From positions 35,799 to 99,798 of the forward strand of contig CAIPAI010000018.1 of NCBI GenBank assembly GCA_903863015.1: a stretch of 64,000 nt of DNA, in the 5' to 3' direction. Source of the DNA: an uncultured Actinomycetes bacterium. GTDB taxonomy: Bacteria > Actinomycetota > Actinomycetes > Nanopelagicales > Nanopelagicaceae. Numbering within the stretch: the stretch's first letter is position 1; every line of letters begins with the position of its first letter. The notes below the pieces were generated by a model. The model ran no database searches and was not told the origin of the DNA. It saw nothing but the letters and a program-made list of their open reading frames with translations. This document shows, piece after piece, positions 18,732-26,607 of this stretch. The position numbers and the translations under genes were made by a program.

Positions 18732-19253
18732 ATGCCCATTTATGCACTTGGCGATCTCTCGCCCCAGATCCATGAATCTGCCTACATCCACCCCGACGCC
18801 GTGATCATTGGAAGTGTGGTGATCGGACCAGATTCGACCGTGTGGCCGGGGGCAGTTCTGCGAGGGGACACGGGAGTTATCACGGTGGGTTCGAGAACAA
18901 ACATTCAAGACGGAGCAATCATTCACACGCACTCTAAGCACGTCACCATCATCGGTGATGACGTTGTCATCGGGCATAACGTGCATATTGAAGGCGCGAT
19001 CATTGGCGATGCATCTCTGATCGGTTCGGGGTCGACCGTATTACAAGGCAGCACCATTGGCTTCAACGCTCTCGTGGGTGCACAAGCTTTAGTGCCGCCA
19101 AACACGACCATCCCGGATTACGCCAAAGCTTTGGGGGTTCCCGCGAAATTAATACTGAATTCGGTTGAACCTGGGTTCGGAAGTCCAAATGCTCAATTCT
19201 ACGTAGCTGCCGGCAAGAGATATGCGAAGGAACTTCGGCTGATTACAGATTAA
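18732..19253 (+). CDS. Gamma-class carbonic anhydrase-like hexapeptide-repeat protein
   Basis: This is a 173-residue trimeric left-handed beta-helix protein. Repeated hexapeptide turns run through residues ~20-140 (VIIGSVVIG, GAIIGDASLIGSGSTVL). Histidines expected to bind the metal are present in HTHSKH and GHNVHIEG. The arrangement resembles Cam/CaiE/YrdA proteins, so bicarbonate/CO2 interconversion is possible, but many relatives have no proven carbonic anhydrase activity. It starts 6 nt after TAACCT. The 3' end overlaps the converging arsC by 4 bp. Confidence 0.82.
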   Translation: MPIYALGDLSPQIHESAYIHPDAVIIGSVVIGPDSTVWPGAVLRGDTGVITVGSRTNIQDGAIIHTHSKHVTIIGDDVVIGHNVHIEGAIIGDASLIGSGSTVLQGSTIGFNALVGAQALVPPNTTIPDYAKALGVPAKLILNSVEPGFGSPNAQFYVAAGKRYAKELRLITD

Positions 19254-19642
19254 GGCAACTCTGAAAGTAAGTTAAGAATTCGCTTTTCAATTTCGTCGCG
19301 GATGGGTCGCACCGACTCAACGCCCTGACCGGCTGGATCATCTAACTTCCAATCGAGATATCGCTTGCCTGGATAGAACGGGCAGGCATCACCGCATCCC
19401 ATCGTGATGACTACATCGCTCTCTTGCACCGCCTCGTTAGTGAGCACCTTGGGCACTTCGGCAGAGATATCGATGCCGACTTCAAGCATCGCTTCAACAA
19501 CTGATGGATTGATGGTGTTCGCCGGAGCTGAACCCGCAGAGAGTACTTCTACACGCGCGCCGCCGTGATGTTTGAGGAATGCGGCCGCCATCTGCGAACG
19601 CCCGGCGTTATGCACACATACAAAAAGGACAGTAGATGTCAT
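19250..19642 (-). CDS. arsC: Arsenate reductase, low-molecular-weight phosphatase type (ArsC)
   Basis: This 130-residue enzyme converts arsenate to arsenite. The P-loop VCVHNAGRSQ holds the nucleophile Cys9, and MGCGDACPFYPGKR supplies further cysteines, followed by DWKLDDPAGQGVE. The pattern matches actinobacterial enzymes that use mycothiol/mycoredoxin, though a thioredoxin-coupled mechanism cannot be excluded. The ATG overlaps the copC stop (ATGA). No arsenite exporter or ArsR gene is adjacent, so detoxification would need genes elsewhere. It is the last gene of the copper-linked operon starting at 21508. Confidence 0.87.
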   Translation of the reverse strand: MTSTVLFVCVHNAGRSQMAAAFLKHHGGARVEVLSAGSAPANTINPSVVEAMLEVGIDISAEVPKVLTNEAVQESDVVITMGCGDACPFYPGKRYLDWKLDDPAGQGVESVRPIRDEIEKRILNLLSELP

Positions 19643-20286
19643 TCTCGCTCCTGCCGATTACGTGCGCTTAGGTTCTCGAATAGGAACCACAGTAACCCGG
19701 CGACAAGTATGCCCACAACGATCCAAGTATGTTTTGCGTGAAAATGAAAGAAACTTTCCTTATGCACTTCATGAGCGAGGACCCGAGTTGGCTCTCGCGG
19801 AGGTGTTGAGAGTGTCACGGGAGAGGAAGGGGTTGCGGTAGCCGTGGGGCTTGAAGCCTCGCTTACAGGGGCCTCCGTTCTCTTTCTCAACGGAGTCGCT
19901 GAAGGCGTCGAAGCGGGAAGCAGGGTGAATTTGTAGCCAGCGGTTACAACATGTCCATCAGCAGAGACGATGCGATATGAAACTTCATAGATGCCAGGCC
20001 GCCCCTCTAATTCCAAAGCTTTCGAAACGTAAGCGGAAACAACAAGTGTGGGGCCGGTGGTGATATCGACCCCATTCGAATCTCTCACAACAATCGCGTT
20101 TGCTCCCTCGAGATCTTGAATCTCTTCATCAAATCGGAGAGAGATTTCTTGCGGCAGCTTGTTAAGACTCTCACCAACTTTGGGAGATGAATCAACAAGC
20201 GATGAGTGTGCCTGGGCTCCAGGGGTAAAGGTGAGCGCGACGAAAAGTACGCAGAAAAGGAGGGAAAACTTCTTCACCGCGCTCAC
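19639..20286 (-). CDS. copC: CopC-domain copper-binding protein with C-terminal membrane anchor
   Basis: This is a 215-residue exported protein. A signal peptide (about residues 1-26, cleaved after AQA) leaves a mature N-terminus beginning HSSLVDSSP. That histidine, with the later DGHVV histidine, forms the usual CopC Cu(II) site. The Ig-like CopC domain spans about residues 27-120, followed by a Ser/Thr/Pro/Ala linker and one transmembrane helix near residues 187-207. The protein is therefore tethered outside the membrane. It lies 7 bp after the YcnI-like gene, an association typical of bacterial copper-acquisition clusters. No CopD domain is fused or adjacent. Confidence 0.88.
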   Translation of the reverse strand: MSAVKKFSLLFCVLFVALTFTPGAQAHSSLVDSSPKVGESLNKLPQEISLRFDEEIQDLEGANAIVVRDSNGVDITTGPTLVVSAYVSKALELEGRPGIYEVSYRIVSADGHVVTAGYKFTLLPASTPSATPLRKRTEAPVSEASSPTATATPSSPVTLSTPPREPTRVLAHEVHKESFFHFHAKHTWIVVGILVAGLLWFLFENLSARNRQERE

Positions 20287-20293
20287 CTTATTC

Positions 20294-20944
20294 CTACTTA
20301 GCTGCGGCCGCAGCGATATTGAGCGATGGAGCCGGTCCTGTTTCGGAGAGTCCGTCAGCTGCTACGACCGTAGGCGCTGCCGAATCATGAACACTCCAAT
20401 TAATGAGCAACTCCGTGTAGGTGGTTGTCGTCTTCCCTGGAGTGGTTACTTTCTTTCCGTTAACCTTCTTGATCGTTGCTGGTGCCGTCACTGTCTTCGG
20501 AACACGACAGATTTGAGTGGTGTCAAACCAAGCGACCCCTGCGGCTAGCGGCTTGCCGCGCAGGCCAAACTCGGCAAAGGCATTGATTTGGATGTCATCA
20601 TTTGCACTCTTTGCGGTCCAAGTAACCGTATTCGTAACCGGAACCCCGGAAGCGTCTTTTATCGCGGAGGGGGTCACTACGACCGTATACCCGGGGACCG
20701 CCTGCGGAGTTGGCACTCCTGCGGCGGCTGGTACCGCAACGACAAATACATGCGTTCCATACTTATTGCCATCGGCAGCAGTGCATCCATGGCCAAGGCG
20801 CATCTCGTAGGTGAGGGAACCACCGACAGTTGCGACTGTCCCACGAGTATCGATACCGACGTGCGCATTAGCCGAGGTACCACCGACGACAACAATTCCA
20901 ACAGCGAAACTGAAGGCAGCAAATATTGAAATACTTTTCTTCAT
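20294..20944 (-). CDS. YcnI-like (DUF1775) exported copper-binding protein
   Basis: This is a 216-residue secreted protein. The signal peptide ends at about residue 27 (SANA), exposing an N-terminal His (HVGID). In characterised YcnI this His, with a Trp, binds Cu(II). The DUF1775 domain fills most of the mature chain (HGCTAADGNKYGTHVFVVAV, GVAWFDTTQICRVP). An Ala-rich stretch ends the protein, where other relatives often carry a membrane anchor. Its partner CopC follows after 7 bp. The 66-bp upstream gap has an inverted repeat (20957-20981). Confidence 0.85.
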   Translation of the reverse strand: MKKSISIFAAFSFAVGIVVVGGTSANAHVGIDTRGTVATVGGSLTYEMRLGHGCTAADGNKYGTHVFVVAVPAAAGVPTPQAVPGYTVVVTPSAIKDASGVPVTNTVTWTAKSANDDIQINAFAEFGLRGKPLAAGVAWFDTTQICRVPKTVTAPATIKKVNGKKVTTPGKTTTTYTELLINWSVHDSAAPTVVAADGLSETGPAPSLNIAAAAAK

Positions 20945-20956
20945 ACTAAAGAGACC

Positions 20957-20981
20957 TTTCGGTAGGAGTATTCCGCCGAAA
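20957..20981. promoter_or_regulatory. Inverted repeat upstream of ycnI-like gene
   Basis: TTTCGG (20957-20962) and CCGAAA (20976-20981) flank 13 bp, 12 bp before the ATG. It overlaps the leader and may be a repressor site or hairpin. It does not match the CsoR consensus I know. Confidence 0.35.
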
Positions 20982-21010
20982 CGCCAACTAACCAGGCGCG
21001 GAGTGAGTAG

Positions 21011-21508
21011 TTAGTTGAAGCGCGCCACCATTGGTGGCGCCCTTCCTTGAATGTGTTTACGCCCCCATTGAGTAAAAATCGAGACGAATGAGAAGAAGTG
21101 AATTGATATTTGCTCTTCAGGAAGGGCTATTTGTCGAGCAATTCCAGGCGCGAAGAGATACCTGACTAAGTGCTCTAGCGCAGCCAGCGCGCGCTCCGAG
21201 TGCGCTACTAAGAAGTATCCGAACGAAGTGGCACTGACATGTGCAAGGAGCATCATGGAATCCGACGAAGCGCCACCACCCATGAGGGCATGCCCCAAGG
21301 CTTGAATAATCAACAGAGCCACAACAAGGCGAATTCCGCGCCATTCGCGATCACTTGCCAGATGGCATAACCCGAAGGTGGGCAGCAGCAAAAGCAGCGC
21401 CCTGGCGAGGCTGCTCGACCCGCCGGCCAGCAAGTGGCCACAGACCGAGGCGAGATAGAGGCCGAGCGCAGCACAGAGCGCTCGACTCTCTTGCCACTGG
21501 CCCCTCAT
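21011..21508 (-). CDS. Integral membrane protein of copper cluster, function unknown
   Basis: This is a 165-residue protein with four hydrophobic segments. Histidines recur in or next to them: CGHLLAGG, GHALMGGGASSD, LLAHVSATSFG and LVAHSERALAAL. Comparable small His-rich membrane proteins accompany CopC/YcnI genes in other Actinobacteria, so metal passage or sensing is plausible, but I do not recognise a named family. It is first in the operon followed by ycnI, copC and arsC. TAACAT lies 8 nt before the ATG. Confidence 0.65.
   Translation of the reverse strand: MRGQWQESRALCAALGLYLASVCGHLLAGGSSSLARALLLLLPTFGLCHLASDREWRGIRLVVALLIIQALGHALMGGGASSDSMMLLAHVSATSFGYFLVAHSERALAALEHLVRYLFAPGIARQIALPEEQISIHFFSFVSIFTQWGRKHIQGRAPPMVARFN
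21022..21040 (-). other. Strong hairpin at the end of the membrane-protein gene
   Basis: GCGCCACC and GGTGGCGC pair perfectly around a 3-nt loop, within the last codons of the 21011-21508 gene. There is no T-run after it, so a simple intrinsic terminator is unlikely. It may stabilise or attenuate the mRNA ahead of ycnI. Confidence 0.45.
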
Positions 21509-21582
21509 GCTTGCGGATGTTACCTGAAGGTTTCCGCCCCGAGGCCTCTCTGGGAAGAACTCTTCCCGTAAACTCTTTATTT
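21509..21582. promoter_or_regulatory. 74-bp divergent promoter region, copper operon / YbaK gene
   Basis: Minus-strand TAACAT lies 8 nt before the ATG at 21508. Plus-strand TAAACT (21569-21574) lies 8 nt before the ATG at 21583. No clear operator is visible. Confidence 0.45.
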
Positions 21583-22074
21583 ATGACCGAGGCGATATCG
21601 AAACACCCAGCAGTGGAAAGAGTCCGAGCCGCACTCGCGCTTCATGGACTCTCACCAGAGATCACCATCTTGAGTGATTCGGCGAGATCAGCGAAGGAAG
21701 CAGCTGCCGGTCTAGGAATCGAAGTAGGACAGGTTTGCTCTTCACTTATTTTCACATTAGGAGATTCGACCGAGCCTCTATTAATCCTTACCTCCGGGAG
21801 ACATCGCGTTGACACGGACTTAGTCGCTCGGAATCTCGGGGTCACTCATCTAGGTCGCGCTGATGCAGACATAGTTCGTACTGCGACCGGATTCGCTATT
21901 GGTGGTGTCTCCCCCGTAGCCCATCCCGCACCACTTCGCACGATTATCGATGAGGCTCTCAGCGCATATGACGTGGTGTGGGCTGCCGCCGGACATCCCC
22001 ACGCGGTCTACCCCACAACGTTCAAAGAGCTTCTTCACATCACTGGCGCTCAACCCATGGTCGTCGGCGACTGA
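21583..22074 (+). CDS. YbaK/EbsC-type aminoacyl-tRNA deacylase
   Basis: This 163-residue single-domain protein belongs to the YbaK/ProX editing family, which hydrolyses misacylated tRNA such as Cys-tRNA(Pro). Characteristic segments are EVGQVCSSLIFTLGD, the TSGRHRVD turn, ATGFAIGGVSPVAHP and the C-terminal AGHPHAVYPTTFKEL. The ATG at 21583 gives the usual family length. The frame continues open upstream to 21355, but that part overlaps the divergent membrane-protein gene and encodes nothing recognisable. Confidence 0.87.
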   Translation: MTEAISKHPAVERVRAALALHGLSPEITILSDSARSAKEAAAGLGIEVGQVCSSLIFTLGDSTEPLLILTSGRHRVDTDLVARNLGVTHLGRADADIVRTATGFAIGGVSPVAHPAPLRTIIDEALSAYDVVWAAAGHPHAVYPTTFKELLHITGAQPMVVGD

Positions 22075-22091
22075 ATTCCAGACTTGAATTC
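22072..22091. repeat. Two TGAATTC copies upstream of tetR
   Basis: TGAATTC occurs at 22072-22078 and 22085-22091, 13 bp apart start to start, just before the tetR promoter. This could be an autoregulatory operator. The first copy overlaps the end of the preceding gene, so chance is possible. Confidence 0.25.
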
Positions 22092-22101
22092 ATCCAATCA
22101 C

Positions 22102-22107
22102 TAGTAT
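22102..22107 (+). promoter_or_regulatory. -10 hexamer of tetR-type gene
   Basis: TAGTAT, 7 nt before the GTG at 22115. Confidence 0.5.
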
Positions 22108-22114
22108 TCATAGG

Positions 22115-22765
22115 GTGACTACCTCGAAGGCGCCGATCCCTCCCAATACGGGGCGAAAGAGTGCGTACGTAGCGCGCAATAGAAAAGCCCTCATCAATTC
22201 CACCCAGCGCGTCCTTGCAGATGTTGGACCGAGTGCCACCATCGAGCAAATTTCCGAAGCTGCCGCCATGTCCGTGAGCACAATCTATAAACACTTTACA
22301 GATAAAGATGCATTGATCACTGCGGCAATTGTTGAAGCAATGCGCGAATGGGAAGAATGGAGTGACGGCATCCTTGAAAATGTAAGTGATCCTTTTGAAG
22401 CACTAGTCATCCCTATGCGGCTCTTTCTCCGATCCCACGAAACACACCCCCTCTTCGCGCGCATGGCAGCACAGAACACGGATTACGTTTTGGCGGCCAT
22501 GGCGGGCATCACAAGCACGTTGACTTCGCACGTGGCTCAACTCATCAACGAAAGAATCCTGCTGATTGATAAGCCGGAGATTCGAATACGCAACGTTGCT
22601 GCCTGTCTCTTTGCCGCGCTATCACATCAAGTAACGAACCCCACTGCCACGAAATCCGACGGAGATAACGCAGTGGAGATCGCTATCGGCATGCTGGGAA
22701 TCACTCCAGCGAAGGCGAAAGAACTCGCCCACGGAAAAATACCTCAATACGTTTCTTCCAAATAG
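22115..22765 (+). CDS. TetR/AcrR-family transcriptional regulator
   Basis: This is a 216-residue protein. The N-terminal helix-turn-helix is clear in ATIEQISEAAAMSVSTIYKH followed by FTDKDALITAAI. The rest is a helical ligand-binding and dimerisation domain (about residues 75-210). The MFS efflux gene starts 26 bp downstream on the same strand, so the regulator most likely represses this pair and is released by a transported compound. It begins with GTG. The short Pro-rich N-terminal extension before the DNA-binding domain is unremarkable. Confidence 0.88.
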   Translation: MTTSKAPIPPNTGRKSAYVARNRKALINSTQRVLADVGPSATIEQISEAAAMSVSTIYKHFTDKDALITAAIVEAMREWEEWSDGILENVSDPFEALVIPMRLFLRSHETHPLFARMAAQNTDYVLAAMAGITSTLTSHVAQLINERILLIDKPEIRIRNVAACLFAALSHQVTNPTATKSDGDNAVEIAIGMLGITPAKAKELAHGKIPQYVSSK

Positions 22766-22791
22766 CGCCCACAGAGAGGAGAGTTATTCTC

Positions 22792-24294
22792 ATGAGCAAT
22801 TCCCACAAATCTAAACTGATGCTCCCGGTAATTGCCCTGAGTTTGATGACTGTCATCTCAGCGGTGGCCAGCCTAAACGTGGCGCTTCCAGCCATCGCGC
22901 GCGATCTTGGCGCCAGCCAGACGCAACTGACTTGGATCGTGGATGCCTACACGGTGATCTTCGCTGGCCTCCTCCTCTTAAGCGGAAGCCTTGGTGATCG
23001 CTTCGGCCGGAAATGGTTTCTCTCTATTGGTCTCATCCTTTACGCAATTGCTTCTTCGCTAGGACTCTTTGCGGCGTCAACGGAGCAATTGATTGGCATC
23101 CGAATCCTCATGGGCGTGGGTGCTGCCTTCATCATGCCATCCACTCTTTCTATCATCACTTCATCGTTTGAAAAAGAAGAGCGACCAAAAGCAATCAGTG
23201 TGTGGGTAGGTGTCGCTGGTGGCGGCGCTGTTATCGGTCTCTTCGGAACCGCATTCCTGATGCGTTACTTCTCGTGGCATTCATTCTTTGCATTGAATCT
23301 CTCACTCGCCATAGTGAGCTTGTGTGGCACATTGATGGTGATCCCAGAATCACGTGAAATCGCCCGACCCCCACTAGACATCGTGGGCGGACTCCTCTCT
23401 GTAGTCGCAGTCGGTGCCCTTGTCTTGGGCATCATCGAAGGGCCAGACCAGGGATGGAACTCACGAATCACCATCGGAGGGATAGCAATTGGGGTTGCAG
23501 CACTCATCGGATTCGTCATGCGCGAGCTTCGAGTCGAACATCCACTTCTTGATCCTCGTCTCTTCAAAAATCGCGGCTTCTCCTCGGGTTCCCTTTCCAT
23601 CACGGTTCAATTCTTTGGCCAATTTGGTTTCATCTTTGTGGGGCTTCAGTACTTACAGTTTGTTGCCGGCTTTTCTCCCTGGGGAGCGGCCGTACATCTA
23701 CTACCGATGCCCTTCATTGTTTTGCCTGCCTCTCGACTTTCGGGATACTTAAGCGGGAAGCTTCCACAGAAGTACCTCGGCTCCGCGGGACTGGCGATTT
23801 TCGGTTTAGGGCTTTTCATCTTTTCGCGCATGAGCCTGACGTTCAATTACACACACTTTCTCATCGGTCTCTTCTGCTTTGGATTCGGAATGGCCATGGC
23901 AGCGGTGCCCGCCACAACCGCGATAACCAATTCACTACCCATCGAGAAACAAGGCGTAGCTTCGGCCGTGAACGACACAGCCAGAGAGTTTGGTAGCGCA
24001 CTAGGAATTGCAGTTCTTGGTGCTGCTCTCACAAATACGTATACGAACGCGATGGTGACGGCCACCGTAGGATTGCCACCGGAGACCGCCGCCAAAATCC
24101 AGAATTCACTCGCCTTCGTACAACAAACTCCGGCCCCACAATTGCGCGATAAATTCCATCAACTCGCGGCCACCGGACTCAATGCATTTCACGATGGCGT
24201 CTCGCTAGCCATGACAATCGCGGCGGTAGTGGCCCTCACCGGAGCCATTTTAGTTCTCATCATCGCCCCCAAAGAGCGCTCTACTTCGATATAA
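22792..24294 (+). CDS. MFS drug efflux transporter, DHA2 (EmrB/QacA-like) family
   Basis: This is a 500-residue proton antiporter with about 14 transmembrane helices. DHA2 features are the first-helix region SLNVALPAIARDLG with TWIVDAYTVIFAGLLLLSG and the conserved loop GDRFGRKW (motif A). A motif-C-like helix has GVAGGGAVIGLFGTA. It probably exports toxic amphiphiles or antibiotics, but the substrate is unknown. A GGAGAG ribosome-binding site precedes the ATG. Together with the upstream tetR gene it forms a self-contained efflux module at the edge of the carotenoid locus. Confidence 0.9.
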   Translation: MSNSHKSKLMLPVIALSLMTVISAVASLNVALPAIARDLGASQTQLTWIVDAYTVIFAGLLLLSGSLGDRFGRKWFLSIGLILYAIASSLGLFAASTEQLIGIRILMGVGAAFIMPSTLSIITSSFEKEERPKAISVWVGVAGGGAVIGLFGTAFLMRYFSWHSFFALNLSLAIVSLCGTLMVIPESREIARPPLDIVGGLLSVVAVGALVLGIIEGPDQGWNSRITIGGIAIGVAALIGFVMRELRVEHPLLDPRLFKNRGFSSGSLSITVQFFGQFGFIFVGLQYLQFVAGFSPWGAAVHLLPMPFIVLPASRLSGYLSGKLPQKYLGSAGLAIFGLGLFIFSRMSLTFNYTHFLIGLFCFGFGMAMAAVPATTAITNSLPIEKQGVASAVNDTAREFGSALGIAVLGAALTNTYTNAMVTATVGLPPETAAKIQNSLAFVQQTPAPQLRDKFHQLAATGLNAFHDGVSLAMTIAAVVALTGAILVLIIAPKERSTSI

Positions 24295-24323
24295 GAAGGG
24301 CGCCTAAAATCTGCATCACGCCA

Positions 24324-24329
24324 TAGACT
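24324..24329 (+). promoter_or_regulatory. -10 hexamer of the hydrolase-crtA-cruF-GT-crtD operon
   Basis: TAGACT, exactly 6 nt before the GTG at 24336; no Shine-Dalgarno sequence. Confidence 0.6.
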
Positions 24330-24335
24330 GATGTC

Positions 24336-25121
24336 GTGATCCTCGCAACCACCAGAACCGGTAGCGGAACCCCACTCTTCTTGATTCATGGAATGGGTTC
24401 AGCGAGCACCATTTGGAAAGGTATTGCGCCAGCGCTGACATCACGATTCGAAGTAATCACAGTCGACCTCCCCGGTCATGGCAAGACTCCCTACGATCCG
24501 GGCCAGGCAATGGATCCGGCCTCCCTTGCCGATCTTCTCGTGACGAACATGGATCGCATGGGGATTGATCAAGCCCACTTTGTTGGCAATTCACTTGGAG
24601 GGTGGGTGGGGTTGGAACTTGCCAGCCGACACCCCACCCGAGTTCTCACATTTACTGGACTCGCTCCCGCTGGATTACTTCTTACCCCCTATACGAAAAT
24701 TAACCCCATCACTGCGCAGTCGAGACAAATCGCTGTTTTCACGCACTCGATTCAGAGTTATCTTCTAAAATTTATGTGGGCCAAACGCATTGGCTTCGCC
24801 TCATCGACACCTAAGTGGCGCGAACTCCCCTATGAATACGCGCTCGACGCTGCACTCGCCATGGGCAGATCGAAGGGTTATTACCCGGCCTGGAACGCCA
24901 TGCTCTATCGTCGTTTTGACACCCCTATCGACCCCACAATTCCACTTACAGTTATTTTCGGTGATACCGATAACACGCTGCCGGTCGCAACGTGTCAGGA
25001 ACGAAGTTTGGTACCACCGCATACCCGTTGGATCGTTCTGCCGAACTGTGGTCACGCACCACAATGGGATTGTCCTGAGGACGTTGTGCGCATTATTTGC
25101 GAGACTGCAGGACAAAGATGA
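24336..25121 (+). CDS. Alpha/beta-hydrolase, first gene of carotenoid tailoring operon
   Basis: This is a 261-residue alpha/beta-hydrolase fold protein. The oxyanion region is FLIHGMGSAS, the nucleophile elbow is GNSLGG (Ser), and the catalytic His lies in NCGHAPQWDCPEDV. DLPGHGKTPY is typical of the fold. The substrate is unknown. Its stop overlaps the crtA-like start by 4 bp, so it is cotranslated with carotenoid genes and might act on a carotenoid ester or related lipid. That link rests only on position. Confidence 0.8.
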   Translation: MILATTRTGSGTPLFLIHGMGSASTIWKGIAPALTSRFEVITVDLPGHGKTPYDPGQAMDPASLADLLVTNMDRMGIDQAHFVGNSLGGWVGLELASRHPTRVLTFTGLAPAGLLLTPYTKINPITAQSRQIAVFTHSIQSYLLKFMWAKRIGFASSTPKWRELPYEYALDAALAMGRSKGYYPAWNAMLYRRFDTPIDPTIPLTVIFGDTDNTLPVATCQERSLVPPHTRWIVLPNCGHAPQWDCPEDVVRIICETAGQR

Positions 25122-25792
25122 TCGTTGCGATTCGATTCTGGGAAATCAACGTTCTACACGGAATCTCACTTATGGCCACGAAGCGCCGAGCGATTCGATC
25201 CGCCCCAGGAGTCACTTTTGCAAAGCTCCTAGGAACTGGTCGCGGAGAAACTTTCACTCCTCGTGATGCCGATTCACGAACGTGGGGGTTACTCGTGTGC
25301 CTCGACGATGAAGTTGGGCTCGATGCATTTAACAATTCTGGCTTCATACGATCGTGGGGCGCGCCGCCACAATTCAGTGCAGACCTGGCACCGATCGCGA
25401 GTCAAGGAGAATGGGCCAAACGCCAACCATTCATCGCCAGCGCTCCGCCCTCAGCGGAAGGTCGCGTCGCTGCCATTACTAGAGCACGGATCAGACCCTC
25501 AGAAGCGTTGCGATTTTGGAGAGAGACTCCTCCGGTGACACAAGCCTTAAAAGATTCCGCGGGGCTCCTGGGCGCTATCGGTATCGGCGAGGCGCCCATC
25601 GGGCTACAAGGCACGTTCTCCCTCTGGGAGAGCGGCGCCGACTTACGCGCCTTCGCCTATGGCTCGCCCGCTCACCAACGCGCGATTGAACTCACTCAGA
25701 GTAGAAATTGGTATAGCGAGGAATTATTTGCCCGCTTTCACGTCCTGCGAGCAGAGGGCACTCTTGGGGGGCGGACTATTTCTGCCAAGTAG
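25118..25792 (+). CDS. crtA: CrtA-like (spheroidene monooxygenase family) protein
   Basis: This 224-residue protein matches the CrtA family by its characteristic segments: FAKLLGTGRGETFTPRDAD near the N-terminus, AAITRARIRPSEALRFW in the middle, GLLGAIGIGEAPIGLQGTFS, and NWYSEELFARFHVLRAEG at the end. CrtA of purple bacteria adds a keto group at C2 of psi-end carotenoids and can act on other acyclic ends. ATG at 25118 overlaps the hydrolase stop (ATGA). The next gene, cruF, begins 14 bp downstream. In this cluster C2' of the hydrated psi end is the natural target. Confidence 0.78.
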   Translation: MIVAIRFWEINVLHGISLMATKRRAIRSAPGVTFAKLLGTGRGETFTPRDADSRTWGLLVCLDDEVGLDAFNNSGFIRSWGAPPQFSADLAPIASQGEWAKRQPFIASAPPSAEGRVAAITRARIRPSEALRFWRETPPVTQALKDSAGLLGAIGIGEAPIGLQGTFSLWESGADLRAFAYGSPAHQRAIELTQSRNWYSEELFARFHVLRAEGTLGGRTISAK

Positions 25793-25806
25793 GGCAGAAT
25801 GACGAT

Positions 25807-26607
25807 ATGTCAGTCCGGGTATATCGAGGTGGCTACGCGCGATTTCGCCGCCGCCGGTACCCCACCATCTTGAGTTGGACCACCACGATTCTGGCAATTG
25901 TCACGCAGATGGTTTATCCACTGATGCCTGATAATCGTCTACTTTCACTTACTTTCTTTGTCGTCGCCACTTTTGCACTCGCTGGCTTGGTGCAGGCATG
26001 GAGTACTCACGGAACAAAGTACGCGGCCACCTGGTTCGTTGCCACAGCCCTTTTCGGATTTATTGTTGAAGAGATTGGCGTTCACAGCGGTTGGCCGTTC
26101 GGTGAATACGCATATTCAGACTCACTCGGCCCCGCTATCGGTGGGGTTCCCATCGTGGTGCCCTTAGCGTGGGCGATGCTCTCACATCCGATCCTCGTCC
26201 TCTCACGACGAATCTCCCGACGGTGGGCACCGCTTGTTTTTGGCTGGACCATCATGGCTTGGGATCTCTTCCTTGATCCGCTTATGGTCGATGCTGGCCG
26301 TTGGACATGGAATTCAGAGTCACGCGACATTCCATTCATCACAGGCATACCGCTTTCAAACGCCGCTGGCTGGTTGCTCTGCGGCGTGGCACTTGGTGCA
26401 ATTTTGCATTGGGGTCTACCACGTGAGCATCGAAAAAGCGCACCCAGTTCTGCTGCAGGCGATGTCATCCTTGGCTGGACGCTCTTTTCGGGAGTCATTG
26501 GAAACCTCTTCTTCTTCGATCGTCCAGGTACGGCACTCGTCGGAGGCCTTGCTCTCGGAATAACACTTGTTCCCTATTTCTTCATGATTTGGATTACTCG
26601 CGAGTGA
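25807..26607 (+). CDS. cruF: CruF-like carotenoid 1',2'-hydratase
   Basis: This is a 266-residue integral membrane protein with seven or eight hydrophobic helices. Family segments are EEIGVHSGWPFGEYAYSDSL, GVPIVVPLAWAML, MAWDLFLDPLMVDAGRWTW and GIPLSNAAGWLLCG. CruF adds water across the terminal double bond of a psi end, giving a 1'-hydroxyl that can be glycosylated. It is followed, with a 4-bp overlap, by a family 2 glycosyltransferase, the same functional pair as CruF/CruG in cyanobacterial myxoxanthophyll synthesis. The start has no ribosome-binding site; CAGAAT lies 6 nt upstream. Confidence 0.87.
   Translation: MSVRVYRGGYARFRRRRYPTILSWTTTILAIVTQMVYPLMPDNRLLSLTFFVVATFALAGLVQAWSTHGTKYAATWFVATALFGFIVEEIGVHSGWPFGEYAYSDSLGPAIGGVPIVVPLAWAMLSHPILVLSRRISRRWAPLVFGWTIMAWDLFLDPLMVDAGRWTWNSESRDIPFITGIPLSNAAGWLLCGVALGAILHWGLPREHRKSAPSSAAGDVILGWTLFSGVIGNLFFFDRPGTALVGGLALGITLVPYFFMIWITRE

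Noticed and set aside
20957..20981. A CsoR copper-repressor operator
   Set aside because: The position fits, but the inverted repeat TTTCGG/CCGAAA does not match the G/C-tract pattern known for CsoR. It is listed only as an unassigned repeat.
21022..21040. A rho-independent terminator after the membrane-protein gene
   Set aside because: The stem is strong but no T-run follows, and the operon appears to continue into ycnI. It is kept only as a hairpin.
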